Shown: positions 24,870-37,052 of the stretch, piece after piece
Layout: every line of letters begins with the position of its first letter
Numbering within the stretch: the first letter of the stretch is position 1
NCBI GenBank assembly: GCA_033782935.1
Contig: JAWQEG010002506.1
Coordinates: 1 to 64,000 of the forward strand
Source: Petrolisthes cinctipes
Lineage: Eukaryota; Arthropoda; Malacostraca; Decapoda; Porcellanidae
Reading direction: 5' to 3'
DNA: 64,000 nt
Translations under genes and position numbers: made by a program
Notes under the pieces: generated by a model
Databases searched by the model: none
What the model saw: only the letters and a program-made list of their open reading frames with translations
Told to the model about the DNA's origin: nothing

Positions 24870-25720
24870 CCTCCTCCAGCAAGACATAATGAGACTGACC
24901 CCCTGGTAGGCTGCGTGTCCAGATAACACTAATCTTGCACCGACCCCTTCCCTCAAGATACTGTAGTTGGTTAGGCTCGTATTCCGCCTCGGTGCTCATT
25001 GCCTCAGCGACCGGTCTTACCTCTCATGTCTGCTTCAGTTTGGTCATTCTTGATTGAATTTATGTTGTCACTTTTCAAGTCGTTGTCGTCTTCTTATATA
25101 TCATATTATGTTGTATTTCATATTGTTTAGTGAATAATAATAATGTCCTTTTATATTTTTTTTTTTCTCTTATAGTATTATAATGTTATGTGCACAGTAT
25201 TGTGTTCTGACAAAATTTGCATGTTAACACAATATACCCAAATTATTAGCTTCCAGTGCGATATAAAAAGGTGTTGTGGTAGGATATAAGCACCATCATC
25301 AGTTTACTATTTACCTCTGAAACTTATGGTGGTATTATTAAACAAAACGAGAGAGCAAGTGCACCATGCTTACGTTGTGAATTTAAATAAAGGTTAACGC
25401 TTGGGGAAAACTACAGCCACTTTAAAAGGGCACCCATGATACGTTGGGAAGATGTAGTAGACTGGTGGGAAGTGCAATATTATACCTCCCCTTGAATTAA
25501 TACAACATAACCTGTATCGCACTGGCTGTTTCTTATCTCTGTTTTCTTCTATGTGACAACAAGAGATTTTCGGTCTAGTATAGTCTATTGTTTGGTGCTT
25601 TATATCCTCATCACATATCCTGTATTTATCATCACATCCTTTTAAAGAGAAACACCAATGCCACTGCTCTCTTTTACATCAATACATGGGATTTCAAAGA
25701 ACTGCCTCACCAGTCGTCTA
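24870..25720. other. Low-repeat stretch, nothing recognised
   Basis: Mixed sequence with a T tract at 25159-25169. I find no coding exon, RNA gene or element. Confidence 0.55.
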
Positions 25721-25724
25721 TCTC

Positions 25725-25865
25725 GGTCCCTCCACTGTCCCTCCATCCCCTCCACTGTCCCTCCATCCCCTCCACAGTCCCTCCACCACAGTCCCTCCAC
25801 TGTTCCTCCATCCTCTCCACTGTCCCTCCATTCCATCCATCCCCTCCATACCCTCCACTGTTTCA
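25725..25865. repeat. CCCTCCACTGT short tandem repeat
   Basis: CTCCACTGTCCCTCCATCCC units of about 20 bp repeat with small variations. Purine-rich sequence follows to 26120. Confidence 0.85.
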
Positions 25866-26120
25866 CTACTATAACTTCCTCTCTTCCCGGACGTGGCCAT
25901 TCTTGTTCCTTGTATGGCTGTGCTGGGAATTGATTAGCTTGGATGATGGAGAAGAATATTAATGAAGAGTGGAGGGACAGGACAGGAGTTGGTGAGAAGT
26001 AGAAGGAAGTAGTGGAGAGGAAGATTGGAAGTAGAAGAGGGGAGGGGGGGGGATTAAATGAGGCAGGAGATGGAGGAAAGTGGGGGAAGAAGGGGGTTTT
26101 GGGGTGCAGTAGAGAGAGAG

Positions 26121-26143
26121 CATGGAGGTAGTATTCTACCTCC

Positions 26144-26146
<3 letters not shown>
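26121..26146. repeat. Short palindrome CATGGAGGTAG / CTACCTCCATG
   Basis: A 26-bp near-palindrome with a 4-nt centre sits inside a GA microsatellite. The arms are the same word that ends the 23169-23405 foldback element, so it may be an excision footprint or a minimal relic of it. Confidence 0.8.
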
Positions 26147-26196
<50 letters not shown>

Positions 26197-26214
26197 AGAG
26201 AGAGAGAGAGAGAT
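26147..26214. repeat. (GA)n microsatellite
   Basis: GA repeat with one GGGAGG interruption, immediately left of the LINE relic. Confidence 0.95.
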
Positions 26215-26434
26215 TGTAAAAATTTGCTTTCCTAAAGTCGGGGATTTTTTTGTTGCTGCTATTTATTTCGCTTCTAGTGAAATTTATACTGAATGTGATT
26301 ATGTGGTGGTCGTTATTTCTAAACTCATCACCTACATTAATATTATCTACCAAGTCGTCTGTTGTTGCAAATACTAGGTCAAGAACGTTATTTCCACGAG
26401 ATGGACCATGAATAAATTGGATAAGGGAGCTCTC

Positions 26435-26438
<4 letters not shown>
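26215..26438 (-). mobile_element. CR1-like LINE relic: end of endonuclease domain
   Basis: The minus-strand frame carries GPSRGNNVLDLVFAT, then NNDHHIITFSIN and PDFRKANF. This order (RGNN-LDLV, then (S/N)DHHxI, then FRKANF) is characteristic of the C-terminal end of the exonuclease-endonuclease-phosphatase domain of CR1-type LINEs and the linker to the reverse transcriptase. Only about 75 codons remain, bounded on both sides by GA microsatellites. The frame is uninterrupted, but neither the upstream catalytic residues nor RT motifs are present. Confidence 0.7.

Positions 26439-26518
<80 letters not shown>
26439..26518. repeat. (GA)n microsatellite
   Basis: Eighty bases of pure GA. Purine-rich sequence follows to 26780, then (GT)n at 26781-26807. 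Confidence 0.95.
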
Positions 26519-26854
26519 CAAGGTAAGGAGGCAGGGAACGAGGAACAAAGAGGGAGGTAAGAGAGAAAATAGGATTAATTCACGAGAGGAGGGATATAGA
26601 TATACAGAGAGGAAGGTGGGTAAAAGTTGGACGAGTGAAAGAGAAACAGAAAAGGAAAAATGGGAAAAGAGGAATGAGAAGAGGAGGACTGTAAGGAAGG
26701 GGGAAGAGGGGGGATGGAAGGGAGGGAGTTGGAAAGAAGTAGGAAATAATTGAGAGGGAACAGAGAGAAGGAAGAGAGAAGTGTGTGTGTGTGTGTGTGT
26801 GTGTGTGACCTGTAGATGGGCGGGGCAGTGATCCACTACACCGGTCCTACTGGG

Positions 26855-27005
26855 GTCACCGCCCTCTCATCCCACTCACCCCGCCCTCTCACCCCACTCA
26901 CCCGCCCTCTCACCTGCTCTCTTACCCATCTTACACACCCTTTCATCCTGCACTTACTCTCCTCTCACCAGCCCTCTCATTCCACTCACCCTCTCTTTCT
27001 TTACA
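26855..27005. repeat. CTCACCC-type short tandem repeat
   Basis: CGCCCTCTCA(C/T)CCCACTCA units repeat degenerately. From 27006 to 27654 I see no gene. Confidence 0.75.
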
Positions 27006-27654
27006 GTCGAATACCAGCCCACTTAAACCATTAACCAGACTGTCCTCTTGTTTTTCGCATCCCTCTCATCCTACTCGATTTGTAGCCCACTCGCTGGCCC
27101 CTCTCACTTTCCTTGTTGCTCATCTTACTTACTCTTTCCTCTCACTCCTCTAATTTTCACATAAACGTCTCCTTTTGATTATCTACTTTAGCTATTTTAA
27201 TTCCTCATAATATAAGATTAACCAATTTGTGGCTATCATTTCTTTTTAACTCATTCACTCACTATACAATTTTAAAGCAAGATAAGTGTTACATTGCTTT
27301 GAATTTTACTAGGTTCACTGACCACCCTTTAAAATTTAAATATTAAAGGTTAAACCTGAAAGAACAAACACCTCTTGTTTATCGTTGCGTCCATTATGGG
27401 TTAAAATTCATATTAAAAAAAAAGTTACGGAATTGGTAAAAAAAAACTGAAGTGTGTAGTAAAAGTGGGAAGGAGCTAATGGAGTATGTGTAATTGTAGG
27501 TGTGTGATTCTAAGACACTCCTCTGCTTCAAAGAGGGATTTTCACTTGAATGTTTCCCACAACTCCAAAGGAAACTTCTGTAAGACAATCTAACTACAGT
27601 CTGGGATAACTATTTCCTTTCACAGCATATTAAGTGGCCTTGGTGTTACCAGAT

Positions 27655-27710
27655 AAGTGAAGGCTTCTGATTCATTTAAACTTCACCAAAAATAGAAAAA
27701 AAGACCTTGG
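27655..27710 (+). repeat. HP-B half element
   Basis: AGTGAAGGCTTCTGATTCAT followed by TTAAACTTCACCAAAAATAG resembles a single diverged HP-B arm. Confidence 0.4.
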
Positions 27711-27808
27711 CTTCAGTGAGACAATGTGCTTCTTGACATATTGTGGAATAACCATTAGCATATATACCTTTCCTAAAACTGCTGAAATTGTCAATACTTT
27801 AAATCCGT

Positions 27809-27811
<3 letters not shown>

Positions 27812-27874
<63 letters not shown>
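27812..27874. repeat. (CT)n microsatellite
   Basis: About 62 bp of pure CT. Confidence 0.95.
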
Positions 27875-27878
<4 letters not shown>

Positions 27879-28276
27879 CGTGGCTGTGGTGCGTGAAGCG
27901 TGACGTAATACACAACATTCCTTTATAACCGGAGACGCCTGTGCTCTTGGTTTGCTGTCTGTATTGTGATGTGACGTAATGAACAACGAACGCTACACAA
28001 CGGATTACACAACTTACATTCTTCCGTCTGCATTGTACAGGCATAGAGCGAGCTTGTTATTAAGTAAGAGAAAAATGTCAGCTGTCCAGTTATTGATAAA
28101 TTATATTGGCATCTTGCTAGGAACGAGGATGAGACGGAATGAAAACTAAAGGCTAGAGTAACAACAAATGGTACTGCTGAGTGAAAGGGAGGGACGATTG
28201 ACTTCATCCTTGTCATTATCATTATCGTCAGGCTTGTTAGTTCAAATTGTAGAGATGGACAAAGGCCTCTCGCAAC

Positions 28277-28279
<3 letters not shown>

Positions 28280-28328
<49 letters not shown>
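28280..28328. repeat. (CT)n microsatellite
   Basis: About 48 bp of CT. The segment 27875-28279 and the following 28330-28910 hold no recognised gene; a weak HP-B-like core (AACTCCTCCAAACCGTGC) lies near 28572. Confidence 0.9.
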
Positions 28329-28331
<3 letters not shown>

Positions 28332-28917
28332 CCGTTTTATTCTGCAGTCTCCTCTCTCCGTTATGTTTCCAATCTGCTTGGTTTGAATTGTTCCTTGATT
28401 GGTGTCTTTCATCCCTGCGTTGTCGTCCATCTATCATTCTATCTGTCCAGCCCTTATCATGTTTGTATACGGTCACTTCAACAAGTGATGACAGATCGTA
28501 TACTAAGGCATAATTATAGTCAGAAGTTAGAACACAGGAGAATAGGAGCCTTTGGAGAACTGAAGACTATGAGAACTCCTCCAAACCGTGCTATGAAACA
28601 GATGCTAGGAAGTACGTGTGTTGCTTTAAGAGGACTGGCGGGTTATTTTTCCTTAAGGCCGTGCAAGAGAAGAAGAAAAAAAATACCGTGGGTGTACTGT
28701 ACTTTGGTTTATAGTATATTGTAGCGTGCAGGACACACACACACACACACCTGCTGCTGTTGCTGCTCCCTTACAACGGATAGCGGGATCAGACAGACAC
28801 TTCCCGACAACCCACACTTTCTTTTCCTTCCCATTCTCTTTTTATTTTTATTGTGCCACGGTTGAGTCACGTCCTTCCTCTTTTGGGATCCTCTCCTCGT
28901 GACCTGTTTCCGCCTTC

Positions 28918-29270
28918 ATGCTGTGTTGTGTTGTGTTGTGTTGTGTGTTGTGTATAATTACTATGTGTTGTAATATGTATAATTACTGTGTGTTGTGTTG
29001 TGATGTGTATAATTACTGTGTGTTGTGTTGTGTTGTGATGTGTATAATTACTGTGTGTTGTGTTGTGATGTGTATAATTACTGTGTGTTGTGATGTGTAT
29101 AATAACTGTGTGTTGTGTTGTGTATAATTACTGTGTGTTGTGTTGTGTTGTGATGTGTATAATTCCTGTGTGTTGTGTTGTGTATAATTACTGTGTGTTG
29201 TGTTGTGTATAATTAATGTGTGTTGCGTTGTGTTGTGTATAATTACTGTGTGTTGTGTTGTGTTGTGAAG
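28918..29270. repeat. TGTGTTGTGTTGTG / TATAATTACTG minisatellite
   Basis: About a dozen units of 22-35 bp alternate a variable number of GTGTT words with GATGTGTATAATTACTGTG. The length variation lies entirely in the GTGTT part. Confidence 0.95.
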
Positions 29271-29394
29271 GAGCAGCAGCAGCAGGAAGGAGAGTAATTG
29301 TATGGAAGGCGATGGATCAATTTACTGTGAATGATGATGTAACTGTGACGGGAACCTCACTATATAAGGCTTCACAACTCAACGTGACAGTGAA

Positions 29395-29560
29395 GGAAGT
29401 TGTAGTAATATGTAGTTAGTGGCAGTGGGTGAGGTTAGTTAAATGTACTGATAAAGTTAGTGTAATATGGTATGTAGTTAATGGCAGTAGGAGAAGTTGG
29501 TTAAATGTACGAATTAAGATAGTGTATAATACATAGTTAGTGGCAGTGTATGAAATTAGT
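29395..29560. repeat. Degenerate ~60-bp tandem repeat
   Basis: GTAGTTA(G/A)TGGCAGT, followed by a G/A-rich word and TTAGTTAAATGTAC, recurs about three times with decay. No gene in 29270-29870. Confidence 0.65.
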
Positions 29561-29869
29561 TACATATAAAGATGAGGTTACTGCCTCTATACTTTGTAGA
29601 TATTGAAGTTACCATATTATAGTAGTAGGTGGATGAGAGTGAAGTTACAAATACGTATAAAATTGTTGTTTATGATATAATTTGCACAGTGAACGAAGTT
29701 ACAGTACCATAACAGTAAATAGCAGTGAGTGAAGTTACATGTATCGGTATGTATGTATGAAGTCATACAGGAGTGGCAGTGAAACCACCACACTTTTGAT
29801 ATTAACTATACATGTTCTCCTTCAACGAAACCCACCCTGCCAGATACATTATTCATGTATTTATTATTT

Positions 29870-29928
29870 TCAATTTTAATATTATTTTTATTATAATTAT
29901 AATTATAACAATAATAATAATAATAATA

Positions 29929-29963
<35 letters not shown>

Positions 29964-29985
29964 GAATTATTATTATTTGTATTTT
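29870..29985. repeat. ATT/AAT microsatellite with inverted halves
   Basis: (AAT)n passes into (ATT)n at about 29930, so the block is self-complementary. Confidence 0.9.
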
Positions 29986-30059
29986 ATTTATTATTTTATT
30001 TTTTTACTGTCTGGTATTTTGGATATAAAGTTTGAGGTGTTATCTATCAAGGTATAATT

Positions 30060-30284
30060 TTGGGTTGAATTGGAGGGCTACTGATTCCTCAAAACTATGC
30101 CACGCAACAGACTACTGTAATATATTTAAGGAGAGATTTTTTTTTTTGTGAATTGAAAAGTCTCTGATAACTATGCCAGAAAACAGAGGCCCTCAGTGGT
30201 ACTAATACGGGATGTTGTGTTTCGTGGCATAAGGTGGAGGAATCACAGACCCTCCAATTCACCAACAATAGAATCTAACCTTAA
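30060..30284 (+). repeat. HP-B half plus complete HP-B element
   Basis: A half-arm (30060-30118, GGGCTACTGATTCCTCAAAA and ATGCCACGCAACAGAC) is followed by a complete copy from TTAAGGAGAGATT (30126) to ACCTTAA (30284), with AACTATGCCAGAAAACAGAG and GTGTTTCGTGGCATAAGG arms. Confidence 0.7.
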
Positions 30285-30429
30285 TAAGTTATTGGGTTAT
30301 TTGTTTCTACGCATTAGTCTGGAGGCATCGATAGCTTCCAATATTGTAGTAGCTCCTTATTAATTAAACGATAATTATGTGTTGTCTTTGTCGTCACCGG
30401 ATATTTGTAATGACTTTTTTGTTACATCA

Positions 30430-30776
30430 GCCATTGTGTGTGTGTTTGTGTGTGTGTGTCTGTGTGTGTGTGTGTGTGTGTGTCCTTTAATCATATTTAA
30501 TGTATATCTGTGTCAGTGTGTTTGCGAGTAAGGGTCTGTGTATTTGCGTGTGTGTGTGTGTACTTGAATCATATTTAATGTAAGACTGTGTCAGTGTATT
30601 TGCGCGCGCGTGTGTGTGTGTGTGTGTGTGTGTGTACTTGAATCATATTTAATGTAAGTCTGTGTCAGTGTATTTGCGTGTGTGTGTGTGTGTGTGTCCT
30701 TTAATCATATTTAATGTATGTCTGTGTCAGTGTATTTGCGTGTATTTGCGTGTGTGTGTGTGTGTGTCATAATTAA

Positions 30777-30818
<42 letters not shown>

Positions 30819-30820
30819 CA
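30430..30820. repeat. (GT)n array with ~75-bp higher-order unit
   Basis: Five diverged units combine a GT run with AATCATATTTAATGTA(A/T) and CTGTGTCAGTGTATTTGCG. The terminal block (30782-30817) is pure GT. Confidence 0.9.
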
Positions 30821-30899
30821 TCTGGTTAGTAAGGGAGGAGATAACCAGGAGAGATACCCTTGATGTGCTTGGCAGTGGAACCTTTGTATGATGTAATGT

Positions 30900-31990
30900 A
30901 TGTATGTATGTAAGGTGAAGCTGGAACAAAGGGAATACAAAAGGAAGAGTACAAAAGGGAATACAAAGAGAGAATACAAAAGGGAGGACGAAGAGAATAC
31001 AAAAGGAAGAGTACAAAGAGAGAATACAAAAGGGAGGACGAAGAGAGAATACAAAATGAAGAGTACAAAAGGGAATAGAGAGAGAATACAAAAGGAAGAG
31101 TACAAATGGGAGGACGAAGAACAAAGGAAGTACGAAGGGGAAAATACAAAGAGAGAATACAAAAGGAAGAGTACAAAAGAGAGGAGGAAGAAAGAGTACA
31201 AAAGGAATAGTACAAAAGGGAATACAAAAGGAGAGTACAAAAAGGAATACAAAGAGATAATACAAAAGAGAGAATACAAAAGGGAATACAAAGAGAGAAT
31301 ACAAAAGAAGATTATAAAAGGGAATACAAAAGGAAGAGTACAAAAGAAAATACAAAGAGAGAATACAAAAGGAAGAGTACAAAGGGGAATACAAAAGGAA
31401 AAGTACAAAAGGAAGAGTTCAAAAGGGAATACAAAGAGAGAATACAAAAGGGAATACAAAGAAAATACAAAGAGAGAATACAAAAGGGAATACAAAGAGA
31501 GAATACAAAAGGAAGAGTACAGAAGGGAATACAAAGAGAGAATACAAAAGGAAGATTACAAAAGGGAATACATAGAGAGAATACAAAAGGGAATACAAAG
31601 AGAGAATATAAAAGGAAGAGTACAAAAGAGAATACAAAAGGGAATACAAAGAGAGAATACAAAAGGAAGAGTACAAAAGGGAGGATGGAGAGAATACAAA
31701 AGGGAATACAGAGAGAGAATACAAATGGGAGGACGAAGAACAAAGGAAGTACGGAGGGGAAATACAAAAGGAAGAGTACAAAGGAGAAGCTAAAATACAA
31801 AAGAATACAAAGGGAGAGCTAAAATACAAAAGGAGATGACAAAGGAAGAATACAAAAATGGAGGCGAGAATACAAAGTAAGAGTACAAAGGAAGGAAGCT
31901 GTACAAAGGAAATACAGAGGGAAGATTACAAAGTGATTAAAATTTTACAGGGAGAGTACAGCAGAGGAAATACAAAAAGGGAATAGTATA
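30900..31990. repeat. 1.1-kb GAATACAAAAGG purine-rich minisatellite
   Basis: Tandem words GGGAATACAAA(A/G)(G/A), GAGAGAATACAAAAGG and AAGAGTACAAAAGG repeat dozens of times with a basic spacing of 11-16 bp. Because T occurs almost only in the sequence TAC, stop codons are rare, and a 297-codon Lys/Glu/Tyr/Arg-rich frame stays open on the + strand (30900-31790). I treat that frame as a by-product of the repeat. Confidence 0.9.
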
Positions 31991-32025
31991 TTAGTAGGAA
32001 TACGAACTAAAAGGTACAAAAGAAA

Positions 32026-32110
32026 GGAGAGAGAGAGAGAGAGAGAGAGAGTTACATAGAAACACAGACCACAACAGACTTTGAGAGAGAGTGTGAGAGA
32101 GCGTGTGTGT
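32026..32110. repeat. (GA)n with a dispersed repeat fragment
   Basis: GA units surround GTTACATAGAAACACAGACC, the same word found at 17520-17575. A short GT run follows. Confidence 0.8.
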
Positions 32111-32890
32111 GTGTGTGTGTTTATAATGAAGGTGTGTTATCCCTGACCGTGTGTATGTTTGTTTACCTAAGGAAAGGCATGAGTGGAAGTGATAGTGAAG
32201 GTGATAGTGAAGGTGTGCTTTCTGATAGTGACACAACGCTAGGCTCAGCAGGTGAAGTGGTGTGTGTGTGTGTTGAGAGCTACTTATGGTGATGGTGAAA
32301 AACGTTATTGATGGTATAGTGTGTTATTGATGTTATAGTGTGTTATTGATGGTATAGTGTGTTATTGATGTTATAATGTGTTTTTACTTATACTTGTTTA
32401 TATACTCATTCATTTTATACATTTGTGAATTAATGTCTTTGCATTATCTATCATTTAATACATTCTTTTAATTTTCTTCCTTGCTCTTTCTACCGTCTTC
32501 TCACTCATCCACCGTTTCTCTCACTGGCAATATTTTCTTCCCCATGTTCATTCCTCTAACCCCCTTACCACTTTCCTCTCCCACTCATCCTCCACCACCA
32601 CCTCTCTCTCCTCCTTGACATACCTGACCCTTAACCCTAGAGGTGTTGCTCGAGTGTGGCCCTGAGTAGGAGGGGGGGGGGTTGAGGGGGAGTACTAGGA
32701 TGAAGGAAAGGGAGAAGGGTGAAGGTGGGGGGGGGGGAGGAGGAAGAGATGGAGGGTGAGGTGAAGGAGGAGGGAGAAGAATTAGTGCCACCAGTGCCTT
32801 GTGAGGGTGTGCCGGGGGTGGAGCAGGACCTTGGCACTGCTCCTTCCTCAAGTCCTACTTCAGCTAGTGCCGTGAGGACACATTAAGTAC
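32111..32890. other. No gene; small tandem repeats and G-rich part
   Basis: GGTATAGTGTGTTATTGAT(G/T) recurs about four times at 32300-32375. G-rich tracts are at 32665-32755. No coding signal. Confidence 0.65.
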
Positions 32891-33225
32891 TAAATACTGA
32901 AAAATATAAGCCAAGGACATCATGTACGATAGTTAACGTCAATACGATAAGAACAAATGCATATACAGATGACGCACCATTCACTAAATACTGGAAAATA
33001 TACAGCAAGCAAAAGATATGATTTATGATAGTTAACGTCAATACCATAAGAACAAATGCATATACAGTAGAAACAGAGGTTATGCATAGGTTATTAATAG
33101 AGTTAGAAATTATATCAGTGAACTTATAAACAACAGCGCTATATTATTACTAGATAACTGAAAATATAATCCAAGGACTTGATATACGATACTTACGTAA
33201 ATACCATAAGAGCAAATGTAGACTG
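32890..33225. repeat. Three diverged ~115-bp tandem units
   Basis: Each unit contains TAC(T)GAAAA-type AT-rich sequence, then a CAAGGAC- or CAAGCAAA-like word, TACGATAGTTAACGTCAATA and CATAAGAACAAATG(C/T)A. The third unit is the most diverged. 33226-33660 shows nothing. Confidence 0.75.
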
Positions 33226-33661
33226 TACAAATAGAGTTAGGAAATGTATATCAGTGAACCAATATCGCCCAGTGTTTCAGTCCTACAAAACATATTGATG
33301 TATTGATGAGTGAAAGTAACAGAAAACAAATCAGAAGTCGCCAGTCCAAATTTAGTGAATCAGAAATATATCGATTATATATTATTATATTTAAAGGAGT
33401 TGAGGAGTAATAGAACAAAATATAGAAAACTGACGTGGAATGAAAGTGTAATTACAGTATTACGTTGAGTGATATAATTAGACAAGAGTAAATAGTGTGT
33501 TTATATCGCAACTACATGTATTATATATAATTCCTCTCGCTCTTCACACACTCATTTAGAAGGAAATCAAGTGTGCCATTACGTTAAGATGTTTTGGGTT
33601 AATTAACATATATTGATGAAATGGTGTGTTAAGAGTTTATTCCCTGACTGTATTGCTTAAG

Positions 33662-33868
33662 GGGGTGCGGGAATATGGGGACAGGCTTGGGGGGGGGTGC
33701 GGGGGGTTTTGGAGGTGCGGGAGTAGGGGGACAGGCTTTGGGGGGAGGGTTAGGGGGGTGCGGGAATAGGTTACAGGCTTTCTACCCACCCCAAGCCTGT
33801 CCCCCTATTCCCGCACCCCCCAGTCCCCCCCCCTCTAGCCTGTCCCCTACTCCCGCACCCCCTTAATG
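33662..33868. repeat. G/C hairpin satellite, locus 1
   Basis: Copies of GGTGCGGGAATAGGGGGACA then GGCTTGGGGGGG run forward (33664-33780). They meet reverse-complement copies (CAAGCCTGTCCCCCTATTCC then CGCACCCCC) at the spacer TTTCTACCCACC near 33785. The block therefore forms one large G-rich/C-rich inverted array. The same unit occurs at 40765-41058. Confidence 0.9.
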
Positions 33869-33991
33869 CTTTATGGTTGTTAATGGTAGGTATAACCATA
33901 GTCCAATTAGTGGTTTAATGAAAGGGGAACCAAGGGTGATTAGTAAGTGATTAAGGAAGTGATTAATTAGGAAGTTTGTGAGTAGTAAGTA

Positions 33992-34383
<392 letters not shown>

Positions 34384-34433
34384 TACGTACATGTTGAAGA
34401 TGTTAGTTGGTGTGGTGTACGTACATCTTTAAT

Positions 34434-34554
34434 TAAGAGGGGAGTACAGATTATTCCAACAAGCAACAGTCCACCATTATGTTTGTCAATGTGCTCCTGT
34501 TTCCTGGCACGGCACTCCAATTTACCAAACGTAAACATACATATATTCCCTTAA
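34434..34554 (-). repeat. HP-A hairpin element, diverged
   Basis: GGGGAGTACAGATTATTCCA, then CAACAAGCAACAGTCCACCA, then GTGCTCCTGTTTCCTGGCAC and CTCCAATTTACCAAACGT, ending CCCTTAA. The GATTCCTCC cores are lost, but the order of the remaining words is that of HP-A. Confidence 0.6.
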
Positions 34555-34639
34555 TGTAATATATATTTTATTTCATTGACTAAAAGTAGGATTACGTTAC
34601 ACAAACACCCATGATTTTAAAAGTAGCCAATTTAACCCT

Positions 34640-35155
34640 AGAATGAAAGTTGAAGGCCTGAGAGCGAAGGAAATGGTTGATAATGATGATAGTGATGGTG
34701 GTAATGGTAGTGATAGTAATGGTGGTGATGGTGATAGTGATAGTGAGAGTAATGGTGGTGATGGAGATGGTGATAGTAATGGTGGTGATGGAGATGGTGA
34801 TAGTAATGGTGGTGATGATGATAGTGATAGTGAGAGTAATGGTAGTGCTGGAGATGGTGATAGTGATGGTGATAGTAATGGTGGTGATGATGATAGTGAT
34901 AGTGAGAGTAATGGTAGTGCTGGAGATGGTGATAATGATGGTGATTGTGATAGTGATGGTGAGGGTAATGGTGGGGATAATAGAGAATGCGATAATGATG
35001 TGTTAGAAATTTTGGCGATGGTGAAATTAATGATGATGATAGTGATGACGAGGGTAATAGTGTGTTGATATATATAGAGGTGGTGATAATGATGATATTA
35101 GTAGTGGTGGTGGTGGTGGTGGTGGTGGTGGTGATGGTGATGATGGTGGAGTGGG
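34640..35155. repeat. GAT/GGT-rich minisatellite
   Basis: GATGGTGATAGTAATGGTGG units repeat in register with multiples of three, so all three forward frames stay open in places (an Asp/Ser/Asn/Gly-rich frame at 34643-35068). (GGT)n at 35105-35135. I do not call a gene. Confidence 0.85.
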
Positions 35156-35206
35156 TTAAGAGGTTGGTTTATGAGACACCATTATCTTTGACGAACACCA
35201 TACCTT

Positions 35207-35208
<2 letters not shown>

Positions 35209-35280
<72 letters not shown>
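35209..35280. repeat. (CT)n microsatellite
   Basis: Seventy-two bases of pure CT. Confidence 0.95.
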
Positions 35281-35285
<5 letters not shown>

Positions 35286-35533
35286 CGTGAGAATAACCAA
35301 GCGAAGGTAAAACAAGAAGAAAAAAAAACTACACAGTCCAGTTATTTCCACAGTGAATGCGTCCGTTGTGTGTGTGTGTGTGTGTGTTGTGGCGTGAGGG
35401 GTTATCAGGTGACCGCTAGAGGTATAGAGTTGGAGGAAGGGAGAGAAGGGAAGGAGGAGGGAGAGGGAGGGAAGGAGAGAAGGGACAGAGAGGTGGAGGG
35501 AGTGAGGGGTATGGTATTGTACTGTACGAATAA

Positions 35534-35536
<3 letters not shown>

Positions 35537-35613
<77 letters not shown>
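35537..35613. repeat. (GA)n microsatellite
   Basis: Seventy-seven bases of GA. The flanks from 35281 are G-rich with a short GT run (35369-35387) and no gene. Confidence 0.95.
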
Positions 35614-35617
<4 letters not shown>

Positions 35618-35780
35618 AATTATATGAGAAAGACCTTAAGCAGCACATACAGTATATATAGGTTAGATTGTGGCAGGAATATATATTTTTTTTAACACTT
35701 GACATACTGATTAACTAACAATGTGACTGAAAGAAAAGCGTCGTTGTAGCCTATCAGTAATGAAGGTTTTTGTTGCACAC

Positions 35781-35781
<1 letters not shown>

Positions 35782-35858
<77 letters not shown>

Positions 35859-36068
35859 CTGGTCTTTGTTGTGGTTGGAGATGTGTTGGCAGGGAGTGAA
35901 GGGTGAGGGAAGCTGGAGTGAGAGAGAGAGAGAGGAGAGGTTGTGGGGCGATGGAGGAGGGAGTTACTGCCTGCCCGGTGTGTGTGTGTGTGTGTGTCCA
36001 AAGAGGGAAAGAGTAGGAGGGAGGTCGTGTCTGGAATATATCACCCCCTTCCCTCTCGACCCCCATAC

Positions 36069-36110
<42 letters not shown>
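35782..36110. repeat. (GA)n-(GT)n compound and further GA/GT blocks
   Basis: (GA)n 35783-35826 runs directly into (GT)n 35827-35854. Smaller GA (35919-35934), GT (35980-35997) and GA (36072-36111) blocks follow. Confidence 0.9.
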
Positions 36111-36111
<1 letters not shown>

Positions 36112-36113
<2 letters not shown>

Positions 36114-36550
36114 AAAGTGTGGTATCCTATTCTTCTGTATGGGATATGAGAGTTGTGGGTTGCATGTTGGATACGAGACTAAAGTGTGATGTCATGTTTT
36201 TCTCTATATATGACATGAGAGGGTCGAATTGTGGTTTGCATGTAAGATACAAGACGAAGGTGTATATTTTTCTATGGGATATGAGAGCCGAGTTGTGGGA
36301 TGAGTGTATAGGATACGAGACTAAAATAAGATATAATTTTTCTGTATGTATTATGAGAGAATCGAGGTATGGTATGAGTGTATAGGATAAAAGATTAAAG
36401 TAAGATATATTTTTCTCTATATGTGTTATGAGAGAATCGAGGTATGGTATGAGTGTATAGGATAAGAGATTAAAGTAAGATATATTTTTCTCTATATGTG
36501 TTATGAGAGAATCGAGGTGTGGTATGAATGTATAGGATACGAGACTGAAG
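36112..36550. repeat. ~86-bp minisatellite, about five units
   Basis: Units share ATATTTTTCTCTATATGTGT, TATGAGAGAATCGAGGT(A/G)T and ATGAGTGTATAGGATA(A/C)GAG. The last three are nearly identical; the first two are diverged. Confidence 0.9.
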
Positions 36551-37015
36551 GTGTGGTGGGTTTGTTGTCTTGGTAGCTATAATTATAGATGGTCTGGCCA
36601 CAAGCAATAACGGTCATCATACTCTCTAGTCCAGCAGCAGCTTAACCCACCAGTCTAGCAGCTTCACCATCAGGCCAAAGATGCTTCACTACCGGTACTC
36701 TCAACACCACAACCAATATTATCACACTATTATAATTATCATTTTTGCTGCTGCTACTGCTTCTAACATCTTTGTTGTTACTACTGTACTATTAGGCTAC
36801 CCTTTACATCTTTGTTGCTTCTTCCCTAAACATCATTATCACTACTACTATTTATATTACTGCTGCTACTCCTTACATCATTGTCACTGCTACCACTACC
36901 TTTACTTCATTATTACTATTGATCATTATCATTATCACCTTCACCCGCACCTGCATCTCTGACTGGTACTTGGTACAAGCGAGAGCATTAAGCGCTCACA
37001 CGCACCGACATTCTT

Positions 37016-37052
<37 letters not shown>

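Noticed and set aside
28918..29270. CRISPR-like array
   Set aside because: The direct repeats have no unique spacers of constant length; the genome is eukaryotic and this is an ordinary minisatellite.
30900..31793. A 297-codon open frame, Lys/Glu/Tyr/Arg-rich
   Set aside because: It follows exactly from a stop-poor tandem repeat; there is no start context, domain or splice structure.
34643..35068. Acidic Asp/Ser/Asn/Gly-rich frame
   Set aside because: Product of a GAT/GGT minisatellite; alternative frames over the same bases are equally open.
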